NCBI GenBank assembly: GCA_973895155.1
Contig: OZ316893.1
Coordinates: forward strand, 19,964,001 to 20,028,000
Origin: Marsupella aquatica
Taxonomy: Eukaryota; Marchantiophyta
Direction of reading: 5' to 3'
Length of the DNA: 64,000 nt
Shown here: in pieces, positions 35,153-45,337 of the stretch
Numbering within the stretch: the first letter of the stretch is position 1
Layout of the letters: every line of letters begins with the position of its first letter
Translations under genes and position numbers: made by a program
Notes under the pieces: generated by a model
What the model was told of the DNA's origin: nothing
Databases searched by the model: none
The model's input: only the letters and a program-made list of their open reading frames with translations

Positions 35153-35503
35153 CTGCGTGGAAGCGCCATGCTCCGCCCCGCCACCATATATTGCCATATG
35201 TTTTTGATCGATTGAGCTTTCAAGCAGTTCAAACATGCAGTGCTTTGCCCTACCACCATCAAATGCAATTCCTTGTCTCGCCCCAGTGCGTAGCGCCTCG
35301 CCCAAACTTGCAATCAAAACAAAAACCAAAACAAAAACCAACGTAAAAAGAACGAGTACCCCGATTGCTGCGCTATGCGCGGTATACCCCTTTCTCAACT
35401 TTTCAAATGGATGATCTTGGTCCATTGTCCACCCAATCCAATGATCAAAAGATGTCGTCCCGCCAACAACCGGTAACCCTAAAACCAGATCACGATTATG
35501 CAT
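35153..35503 (-). CDS. Unrecognised exon-like frame with one membrane segment
   Basis: The frame opens at an ATG (35503) and ends at a possible donor (CACGCAG/GT) at 35153. It has a strongly hydrophobic helix around residues 48-67 (IGVLVLFTLVFVLVFVLIAS). It is upstream of, and on the same strand as, the Crypton-like remnant, so it may be a 5' exon of the same unit or an unrelated relic. No family was recognised. Confidence 0.25.
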
Positions 35504-35678
35504 GTTAATGACAATCTCAGCTTACCGTCCGTTACTGGGGTGTACGTACCAAGACTCCCGGTTCCTTCTGTAGGCACTCTTGGCTAACATCAGTCACGCC
35601 TGTGTCAGGCCTCTATTGCCCCATTACATTCTAGTAATGGGCGGTCGGACCGTCATTACCCTATACTTCAGAGTAGAT

Positions 35679-36960
35679 CAACATGAACAACAGTTTGCTT
35701 CCTTTCTCACCAAACATAAGTCAAGTGTCTATATATTTCATTTAAAAAGTTGTATGAGAGAGATACCCACAAAGTAGGAAAATGTTGGTTCTCATGTTAG
35801 TTGGGTCTAGCTAGCCAATTGGAACACACTTCAAGCTTAAAACTTTGAAGGACTGTCAACCAAAGTAGGGGGAAGAGTTGTGGAGGGCTAAAAAAACATG
35901 GATCTAAACTTCTCATGTTGTTGGGTAGCCATGTACTAACATGCTATTATTGGTAAGACCAAGTTCATAATATAAAAAATGAACGCCCTTTCATTTTCTT
36001 CCTCAAAAGATAACCTTAATCAGTCAGCTGGCTTGACAAAGGGGAAAATGAGTGTTCTTTTCATCGGGCCTTGCATGGACTGTTGGTAATTAACTCTTGC
36101 ACCTGGTTAGGTTAACTAGGGCACAGACTAACTACAATTACGGATTTTTGGAGTTAGACTAGGGGGGCATATACCCTTGTGAGAACACTTCATTGTGCTC
36201 ATACTTAGATATCAATTTCTATCAGGAGTCGCCAAGAATGATGGAGAAGCTACGATGGCAGCAGTAGCACTGGCAACCGTGGAAGCAAAAAACAATGGTG
36301 ACCTTCAAGCAACAAAAAGCTATGGTGCAAGCTGCATCTGGAACAACATTTATTGCAAGACACAATCGTGAACAGGAGGCAGACATTGGGAGCGCGAGTG
36401 TGAGGTGGAGAGTCGCAGTCCAGCCAGGCCGATCATTGTAGTCAGGTTTGGCCAACTTGGGCCGAGTCAAGATGAGGATTTTAACTGCCCATTGGTAGTT
36501 GCTTTGGGCGCATCACCAGGGCAGGCCCGTAGCCCACAAGGGGCGAGGATACCCCGCAAGGAGTGGATGGGCTTGCCCTCCTAACGCCCCACTATGTTGC
36601 ACCCCCTGCTCCCCAATATGGCCCCTTTGTGGTAGGCGGCCCAAAGTTCTTGGAGCATCCGTGTGGCCCCCACTCCCATACTGTATGCACATGGAACCCT
36701 GCTCTTAGTATCTAGAGTGAAGCCTCTAGAGTCTGACTCTTTGGGCATGAGTCACAATTAAATTAGGGGTGGAACTGAAAATGGCACAAGTTGCAATCTA
36801 TATACAAGCTCAGTCATTCATGTTGGTGTTACAAAAAAGAAATAGAACTCATTCATTCACGCTAGTATTGTAAAAAAAAGACAATGAAAGCTCAATCATT
36901 CATGCTAGTGTTATAACTAAATAGACAAACAATCATTCACGATAGTGTTATAAATAAATA
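35679..36960 (-). repeat. Right arm of the 9-kb-spaced inverted repeat
   Basis: This is the reverse-complement match of 26140-27028. It ends on the right in a run of four about 45-bp units with TCATTCATGCTAGTGTTATAA, of which the left arm has about two. The arm contains about 350 bp (36000-36400) that is missing from the left arm. Confidence 0.75.
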
Positions 36961-37084
36961 AATAGAGTGAGAGAGCGTTGTTGTGATTATTTAATTATTT
37001 ATGATTAAATTATTTTTATTAAGTATATAAGTTAGGTTCATATTTTGTTACGAGATAACTAAATATTTTAACTACTATTTGTTT

Positions 37085-37475
37085 TAAGTGCATGCAAAGT
37101 AAGTAACTATGCAAGTCACATGATGCATGCACAAATAGTTTTATTTGCATGCAATGTTGTTTTATGTGCATGCAAGGTGAGCAAATATGTAAGTCACAAG
37201 GTGCATGCCCAATTTATTTTAGATACATGTAAATCATTTTATTTGTATACATTAGTTATTTTATGTGCATGCAAGATGAACAAATATGCAAGCCATCAGA
37301 TGCATGCACAAATTATTTTAGATGCATACAAATCATTTTATTTGTAATGCATTAATTATTTTTATGCACATGCAAGGTGAATAAATATGCAAGCCAACCA
37401 CAAGATGCATGTATGCACAAATTATTTTAAGCGCATGAAATAGTAGTTTTACTTGCGTGCACCATTTATTTTGCT
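37085..37475. repeat. TGCATGC-rich tandem array
   Basis: About three to four diverged units of 110-125 bp contain TGCATGCAAGGTGA, AAATATGCAAGCCA, GATGCATGCACAAATTATTTTA and ATTTTATTTG blocks. The palindrome TGCATGC recurs many times. This motif is the RY-type site bound by plant B3 factors, but here it most likely just reflects the repeat unit. Confidence 0.75.
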
Positions 37476-37849
37476 TGCAATAGTACTAGCGCACATAATT
37501 CATACGTTGGATGTGTGCCACTTGGCTTTTATCCAAGCATTTTGGCATAATTCATGCCCTTTTAGATTCAGTATAAATAAAGTGGTGACGGATACTCTCT
37601 CGTCATTCTTATATTTTGATAATTTTTGCATTGAAGTGATCCTCTTTTCATCTCATCTTTTTCTTCTATTTTTTGCCTTATGTACATAGTAGTGAAACAT
37701 CATTTGGCCCGAATAGCAAAGGAATGAGTAATAGACTTATAGATGGGACCTTAGGGAACAAGGTCTTTTTGAAAACTTAAGGGTAGAACATCATTTGGCC
37801 TGGATAGCAAAGGAATAAGAGAGTCATCATGAATACCAAAATTACAATA

Positions 37850-38000
37850 TAGGTGACATCATGTATTACATCCTTAAGGTCGTCATTCAGCCCCCATCCC
37901 TTAGGGGGCTCCTTCTGAAAAAAAAGAATCACATTATGTATTTCTGCTACTTCTTGCCGCGGTAGCAACGGGGAGACACATATTAATTATAGGCTAGCAA
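37850..38000 (+). repeat. Direct repeat copy 1 (partner 39745-39890)
   Basis: It shares ATCCTTAAGGTCGTCATTCA, CAGCCCCC, a GCCGCGGTAGCAACGGGGAGAC-like block and AATTATAGGCTAGCA with 39745-39890, about 1.9 kb away in the same orientation. The pair could be the ends of a short non-autonomous retroelement or simply two dispersed copies. Confidence 0.6.
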
Positions 38001-39744
38001 AAAATTCTATAAAAACTCTAGATATTTATAAATAAGAATGTAAGTTTTCACCCCTGTTGAGATCTGGCCATATACCATTGTTGCTTTACCCCAGTCTATG
38101 CAGTATGTAGCAGTGAAATAGTGTGCAAGAGAATGTGCCAAAATAAGTAATTAGCAGGGTAATTAGTAGATATTATGCAAATCCTAAAGTGCAGAGCATC
38201 AAACAAGGAGGAGTTGATGGAGCGTGTGGTGTTGTGCCCAATTTTGCAGAAAATAAAGTGGAAGAGGTAGACGACTAGAGATGCCTAGAGAGTTGCGCAG
38301 TGTTTGCTAGTGACACATCTAGCAAAGGAGACAAGTGAAGAGTGAGTGTGTTTGTGCTCTCAAAGAGAATATATGTGTGAGGAGTGGTGGGGGGTCTCTC
38401 ATTTTAGAGTAGCTACCTTTTAGTCTTTGGTGAGTCATCCTTTTTTAGGGTATCTTGATCAGATGACGGTCCATTTATGCCATAAAAATGATATGAGTTT
38501 AGATCTGTATATACACTTTAGGTATTGCATACATTTTGGTTGTGTTATGCTAATAATGGTGTTTTTTGTGTTATCTTGGTATATATTTTGTTTGGGTAGC
38601 TGTTTTGTCTTTATATAATGCTTTTTATTATTTCCTACTTGTCCAAGTTTTTACCATGCCACGATCTCAGAGTGGGTCATTTCCATATATATATATATAG
38701 AGAGAGAGAGTCATAGTATAGCGGGAAGCTTTTTGTTTGGGCATTGGTTGTGGATATTATATGTGCATGGTATCCTATGCTGTATACGTATATCATATAT
38801 TTTAGGTATCTTGTCTCTTACAAGTGTCCTGCAGCTTTGTCTCTTGTATGTCCTCGTTGTTGAGGAAAGGCATATTCATGCTAATGCTGATCCCAAGGCT
38901 GATCCTCTCCTCGTCAACTTATTATTTTGAGAGAGAGAGAGAGAGAGAATGTCAAAGAGTCGACACCCATTCAAGGCCAAGTCAATACTTCACATTGACA
39001 ATCAAAAACACAATCAAGGCAACATAAGTCATGACAGGGATGTAACAACACATGGATGTACACAAGTACCAAGTCCATCGAAGATAAAGGGATTCGAAAC
39101 AATATTAAATCAAGATCATTGTGAGAAAAAAGCAGGTTAATGAGTAATTGAGATCAGTAATTGAACTGTACATATATCATAGCCTGCTTAAAAGATCAAG
39201 GAGGTAGGATGCACACAAGACTAATATGTTATTCTAAAGTACTCCTAGTCATAGTTGGAGCACAGTAGATCAAGTAATACATCCGGTAGAATGTGATGGA
39301 TATAGTAAACTATATAAAATCTAACGCAAAGTCAGAGGAATATATAACATAAGGTCAGTTAGCAGGAATCAAAAAGAGTATCAGAAAGTAGTCAGTACAA
39401 TATTATATATAAGGCAGTGGTTATGATTGAATATAAAAAAACCAATGGCTGTATTGTAACAGGACAGATCTATTAGACTAGGTACCATTATCAAATGGCA
39501 AGGGATACAAATAAGTGATAAATCATACCATAGTAAGTTAAAATCAGGTCAGGTGTGAAATACTAGACTGATAGCAATCTCTTATATGTGTGAGAAAATC
39601 CAGAGTCACATCTCAAGTGCCACTAGATCAAGAGGACCCTTGATATTGATGGGGGTTATTTTCTAAGCGGTGCCTCATATAAGCTGGTCAAGCAAACAGA
39701 GGTAAACCATCAACTGAAATTAAAGAGCAGTGGACACAGACTGC

Positions 39745-39890
39745 AATACATCCTTGAGGTCGTCATTCAGCCCCCGTCCCCAGGTGAATCAAATTTTCAA
39801 AAAATGATTCTTGTTATACGTTTCTCCTACCATTGAACCGCGGCGGTAACGGGGAGACGTACATTAATTTCAGGCTAGCACTATATAGAA
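39745..39890 (+). repeat. Direct repeat copy 2 (partner 37850-38000)
   Basis: It carries GAGGTCGTCATTCAGCCCCC, a GGCGGTAACGGGGAGAC block and TTTCAGGCTAGCA in the same order as copy 1. A third, weaker match to the TTCAGCCCCC and CGGGGAGAC blocks lies at about 40983-41080. Confidence 0.6.
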
Positions 39891-41740
39891 AGAAGGAGTA
39901 GGAAATAATTGGGAAATACTCTGTTCAAACCAAGCAAATCCTGTGTCATACCTGTGGTCCTCATGCCATATTGGTGGAGCCCGTGTGAGAAAAAACTGAC
40001 AAAATCTTGCTTTGTGCAGAAGGTACTCCAGTAGATGCTCCAGAGCAAAAAAAATTAAAAAATAATAGGCAAGAAAGTTACGACAACTGCCAGAGAAAAA
40101 GTGTGAAGAAGTTACTGTAGCTAAAGAATCTGTCAAAAAGAATAGTCCAGAGATAGATTACAACTTCCAATGTAATCAGATGTCTTGAAAACAACAAAAT
40201 CCAGAGCAGTCATGGATCTCACGAGTACTTATGCTATTGCTGAGAGAAGGGAGTAGACAAAAAATATTGGGAGAAAACATAGCCAGGCGCAGTCATGGAT
40301 CTCTTGAGTATTTTACTACTGTTGAGAAGAAGTGCTGAAAGAGTTGATCAGAGAATGAGCGTAGTGATCAGTTTCTTTGCCTTTATAGTCTAGCCAAGAG
40401 ATCTTAGGGTACAACGGCCAGAGGATATGCGGTCGTTAGTTTTTTTAGGGCTGCCGCCAGGGAGATGATTATGTTGAGCTTAAACCTAATCCATGAGTTA
40501 CGTATTTAGATGGCGATATGTTGATATATGATATAGGCATAGAGTGAGTCTGGTTGTATGCATGAGGTTTTATACAGTAAGTCAAGTGCCACCATTTATC
40601 CAGAGAGAGAGAGAGATATTATATATAGATATCCATAGATATATTACATCTTATTGTTCTCTATTGGCCATTCCTTGATTCAACATTCAATCATATGCAG
40701 AGTATCGATCATACATTCACACATACATTCACACATATAGGTTTTGGTACTGCAAACGTTTGTTAACTATGGAAGTAAGACATGTTTATTCTGTATAACT
40801 ACTCTTATTTATAAACTGTCGATTTTCAAAACAACTAGATCTATAAAGCTGAGTATCTTTCGATGCTGAGCATTGCTTGGTGACAATGGTACTCAAACGC
40901 TGTGTCCACAACATTGAGCATGGACCATATTCTTTTACCGGGAATTGACGGACTGTTTCCATTCACAATTCCAATATCTTTGTTCAGCCCCCACCATTGG
41001 ATCGAGATTGTGCTTTAGTAGGCACAATTTCTAGTCCCATGTTTCTGCAGCGATGTCTAGACGGCTGCGGGGAGACATGGGCCGGAAAAAGTCGAGTCTC
41101 CCAAGCCTTGTTATAATGTTCCTTTTTATTATTAACTCCAACATCACATTCATGCATACCAATACGTCGCGAATGGTGTAGGAAAGAAGGAGCAACATCT
41201 GTTGTAAAAAAGTGTGAGCTAGCACCTGATTTGGTGGGTTGCCCATTGAGCCACGACAGGTTGTGTGTCACTATGTTGCTTCAGCAGTCCTTGATCCTTG
41301 GCCTGTGCTGCTGGTCCCACGATCTCCTTGCCAGTGCAGTGTGTCCTCTTACTCTGCCATGCATGTCAGCCTATGCTTCCCACAGGGTGTGTGCTTCTTC
41401 ACCTATCGAGTGTTTTCAGAGAAATGTAAGCTCTGTGGCTGGATGGTTGGACTTGGTAGCGCCGCTATCTTGGCTTGCTTTTTAGGTCATGGGCTCTGGC
41501 ATCTGGTTGTTTTGTGTGGCCCAGATGTATTGGGAATAAATCAATGGCTTTGGTGGCCGGATGATTATATCCTGGTTATTCTGGATTTTAATTTTAACTT
41601 TATCCTTGTATCAGGTGACAGGGGTATATATCCGTAGTGCATGTCATGGGACCTACCCAGATATGATGAGATCATGTTCTTGTCTTGGTGCCCACCTATC
41701 TTTAGCCATGGGAATCATTAGTGGCTTATCATACTCTTTT

Positions 41741-41743
<3 letters not shown>

Positions 41744-41776
<33 letters not shown>
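41744..41776. repeat. (GA)n microsatellite
   Basis: A pure GA run of about 32 bp, the longest of several GA/CT runs in the window. Confidence 0.9.
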
Positions 41777-41778
<2 letters not shown>

Positions 41779-42899
41779 CCTCCGCCATAAGAGGCCATCC
41801 CAAAAAGGCGTGAGTGCATACCACACTCACCCCAAATGGGGAGTGCATACCATACTCACAAATATCCCTTCTTTCATCCCATCTCTATGTTTAGATACGT
41901 TGGAAGGCCCTCCGGTTGATTAAGTCGCTAAGTAAATTACATATTAAAGTATGGATAGGAAACTTGATGCCCAAGAAGGCACGAATGGAACAGAAACGTA
42001 GTATTAATCTATCTAGCCTAGCTTCCTGGAAACCGAGCTGGAAACCATTAATGACGAGTGTTTGCACTAGGATTCGTATCTCTGGAAAGGCAAGGTCCAC
42101 ATTGCTAGTCATGTAAAAAATGGAGACTACTTGGGAAATGACAATATTATACAAATGTTGCACTAGTCGGTTAGAACGGAACTGTATGTATTGCTGAAAT
42201 GGGAATCAAAGGGAGCAGACATCATTTATCAAACCTGGTACTATCAAAGCTTCTGGTGATTCTATCCACGATGTCAATGTGAACGTTGAGAAAGTGAGCA
42301 ACAATGCCAATTTTGGGGTGGTTGGGGACATGGATATCAATTTCGAGCTGTAAACTAATGATATTTAAAGGATAAATCCAGTAGGCGTTGGATTGACTCC
42401 GATCAGCCAGGGGTCTAGAAATTTGTTAATCAGGGGGTTGTTGAGGATGCAAAAGTCATTGATGTAGCAGTATGTGAACTGAAAAAGTGGAAGTAGGTGG
42501 TGCAGATTCAATCAAGCCAAGCGTTGTATGAATTGGATTTCATACGACACAAAATATAAATTGCACCATTGTGGGGAGCACAAGAAGCCCATCGGGATCC
42601 TTGTAGACTGGCGCCATACGTGATCCCCAAGTCGTATGAAGCAATTCTGGATGAGCCAATTCTGTAGGCTCATGAACCGTTCCAAAGTGACCCCGATCCA
42701 GCAAGCAGCTCCTGGCGGTTGTTGTCCCCATTGAGCCGTCGTAGCAAGTCCAGAATTGGTGTAGATTTTTACCCAAAGCTTGAAGAATCATTAGATGGTC
42801 CTGATTCAATCTTAGAGTGAGAAAAAACACGGACAGTGGCCCATAAACCACGGTCAGCTGCCACAAGTAGGGGAGAGCAAGGAGAAGGGCAGTAGACAC

Positions 42900-43757
42900 T
42901 ATACCTGAATGGCCCCCACTTCTTGTAAAGTAAACATGGTTCAGATTTCCTCTTATAGAGTATAAAAAGAAGACAGTGGCCCTAGAGGTCTTGTAAAGCC
43001 ACCGTCAGTCAGTCGCCACCAGTAGGGGAGAGCAAAGCAAAGGACAGGACTGCATATGGTCCAGATCTAATTTAACCATTTCCATGGTATATACTCATTC
43101 TATGGCCCAGATTTAATTTAACCGTTTCAACTCACTATGTGGTTCCAACTATTTTACTCTTATAGCAAGTAAAAAGAAGACAGTGGCCCTAGAGGTCTTG
43201 CAAAGCCACCGTCATTCGCCACCAGTCGGGGAGAGCAAAGCGAACAACAGGACTGTATATGGTCATTTAATTTAACCATTTCCATGGTTTTACACTCATT
43301 ACCAGGTCTAGATTTAATTTAACCATTTCCATTCCTTAATTTCTGCACATACAATTTCTGCGTATACAATTTTTGTGCATATGATTGTGCAAAATACAGT
43401 GTACAATCTTACTATATAATTACAAACAGAAGCTACTTTTGCTACCATCTAGAGTGAAGCCTCTAGACCATAACTCAAATAAAGACAAAAAAATTTCAAG
43501 TAAATAAAGACAATTTATGATGACTCTGAATAAGACAAATCTAAAAGGTGCACAAAAAAATAGGTATGCAAAGATAAGGTAAAAGAGTGTAGATTTTTTT
43601 TTGTTTCCTTCAAATTTTCTTTTTTCAATTCTATATTTTCGTTCAGGCTAGTACTATAAAGAGTGCATTTGTAACACTCCACCTTTTGTAACGAAACCTC
43701 TTTGGTCACGGGCCTGGTATGGTTCAGTGGCCCTAGAGGTCTTGTAAAGCCACCGCC
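42900..43757 (-). repeat. Reverse-oriented array of the dispersed repeat family
   Basis: Copies at about 42960-43130, 43175-43340 and a short one at 43728-43757 read GGCCCTAGAGGTCTTG(T/C)AAAGCC, the reverse complement of the core seen at 19020-20480. The last copy abuts the detached V-ATPase e 3' fragment at about 43758. Relative to each V-ATPase e copy the array is upstream and in the same orientation. Confidence 0.75.
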
Positions 43758-44088
43758 AGTATTTCTGGGGTTAGTCTGGCTTCTGAATTCATGTGGTTTG
43801 CTCTGGACGTGTTCAGTTGGGCGATTGTATACCTAGCACAGTGGCATCCTCTCGTGGTCCCTATTCTAAAAGCAGAAGGAGAATAGTGTGAAATGTGGTT
43901 TCCTTATTTGCGAGCGCTGGTCAGGGTAACATAGGTCGTTTGATGTCGTATATGATAATGATTTAGGAGGCCCCGCAAGAGGTCGAAAATATTTTTTCTT
44001 CGCCAATGAAGGAGTGTAGAATTTGCACAGATATTCTCTTTGAATAGAGTAGTCGAAAACTATGAGCCCTTCAAGTTTGGGACTCTAG
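43758..44088 (+). pseudogene. Detached 3' end of the V-ATPase e gene (intron 2 end, exon 3, 3' flank)
   Basis: It repeats the sequence of about 44760-45082 in the same orientation, offset by 999 bp. It contains the exon-3 acceptor and all of exon 3 (43817-43886, ending TAG) but no exons 1-2. It ends at GGGACTCT, where it is fused to the CAAG microsatellite of the downstream copy's 5' leader. It cannot be translated as subunit e alone. Confidence 0.85.
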
Positions 44089-44117
44089 CAAGCAAGCAAG
44101 CAAGCAAGCAAGCAAAG
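44087..44117 (+). repeat. (AGCA)n microsatellite at a duplication junction
   Basis: About seven AGCA units lie exactly where the detached 3' fragment joins the 5' leader of the second V-ATPase e copy. The other copy has the same microsatellite (18811-18834, reverse strand) but a different sequence beyond it. Confidence 0.85.
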
Positions 44118-45272
44118 CAATCGGGGCGTTCTGTCGACGAGATGGGGTTTATTCTCACCACGTTCTACTACGTGTTGGCTGGCCTCGTGGGCTCCCTGGC
44201 CGTCCCAGTTTGTTTCAACAAGGGCCCCTCTGCCAACAGGTGAGTTACTCGCTGACCCGACTGATCCATCGACTGATTCATTGATCGATTCATTGATCGA
44301 TTCATTGATTGATGGGTGGATTCATGGCTTTTCGCTCGGCGATATCAGGTAGTCTGCTTAGTCTGTCTCCCAGTTTTGCATTTTTTAGGGTTTTAGAAAT
44401 GAAATCGGCGTTCATCAAGGCTCTGCGGGTGGTCTCTCTCTCTCTCTGTCCGTCTGTCTTTCTCGAGCATCACTTTTTCCGCTGAGATTTGATTTTCCGC
44501 TTGGGAATTCATGATGCATGTCGTGTTGGTGAACACAGCGGTCTTTTGCTGCTACTTGATGTAAGTGCCACCAACCTCTATTCAGGTCGTTTATGAATTT
44601 TGTGCATTTCTGTGATGTCTTGGCGTGCGGATAGAGAATCCTGGCGCCTAACACGAGAAATATGATGCACTCGTGTAGATGGTGATCTCCATGGTGCATT
44701 GCTTCCATGCCTTCTAATATTCTTACGTATGTCCCGCGAACTACACAAGGAAGCATAGGATTTCTGGGGTTAGCCTGGCTTCTGAATTCATGTGGTTTGT
44801 TCTGGACGTGTTCAGTTGGGCGATTGTATACCTAGCACAGTGGCATCCTCTCGTGGTCCCTATTCTAAAAGCAGAAGGAGAATAGTCCAAAATGTGGTTT
44901 CCTTATTTGCGAGCGCTGGTCAGGGTAACATAGGTCGTTTGATGTCATATATGATAATGATTTAGGAGGCCTCGCAAGAGGTCGAAAATATTTTTTCTTC
45001 GCCAATGAAGGAGTGTAGAATTTGCACAGATATTCTCTTTGAACAGAGTAGTCGAAAACTATGATCCCTTCAAGTTTGGGACTCTGCCGCCCTAGTCTTG
45101 CACCATCTCCAGTGCAGTGTGAAGATCGGCACAATTGTAATTAAAAAGTAAGCTTGGTCCTTACGATTTCTTCGTTGTCTGGAACAAACGATTATTTGGT
45201 GGGACACAGAAGGAATTTACATATGTTCTTATACATCGTTCATTGTTATGAATTGAGCTTTTAGCTGCATAA
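44093..45272 (+). repeat. Right arm of inverted duplication carrying V-ATPase e
   Basis: This is the reverse-complement match of 17664-18834. The match runs through the 5' leader, exons, introns and about 390 bp of 3' flank. Differences are scattered single substitutions and small changes. Confidence 0.85.
44142..44885 (+). pseudogene. VHA-e: V-ATPase subunit e, second copy with destroyed splice acceptor
   Basis: Exon equivalents are 44142-44239, 44513-44560 and 44816-44885, the same lengths (98, 48 and 70 bp) as the copy at 18041-18784. The coding sequence is otherwise intact. At the intron-1 acceptor the other copy reads TTCAG/GATGCATG while this one reads TTCAT/GATGCATG (44508-44520). One G-to-T change therefore removes the obligatory AG. 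A nearby AG at 44493-44494 leads into a TGA in the frame required. Normal splicing should therefore fail, making this a pseudogene unless a cryptic acceptor is used. Its 3' end is about 450 bp upstream of the CNX5-like gene on the same strand. Confidence 0.82.
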
Positions 45273-45337
45273 AGCCTGAGAAGTCTGATGAAGCAGTTTG
45301 CAAAGGAATCGCAGGACTAGAGATTAGGAAAGGAGAA

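Larger units (their letters stand above)
35504..43727. other. Gene-free block of repeats and transposon relics
   Basis: The block holds the right arm of the large inverted repeat (35679-36960), a TGCATGC-rich tandem array (37085-37475), and a pair of about 140-bp direct repeats (37850-38000 and 39745-39890). It also holds GA microsatellites (38692-38711, 38931-38949, 40602-40615, 41744-41776) and the start of a dispersed-repeat array at 42900. Frames of 100-130 codons at 41239-41637 and 42540-42899 show no recognised motif. Confidence 0.45.

Noticed and set aside
41239-41637. 132-codon frame with Cys and Trp pairs
   Set aside because: No family was recognised, there is no splice context, and it lies in repeat DNA with a GA run close by.
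42540-42899. 119-codon minus-strand frame, considered as a retroelement reverse transcriptase fragment
   Set aside because: None of the expected reverse transcriptase motifs could be found in any frame.
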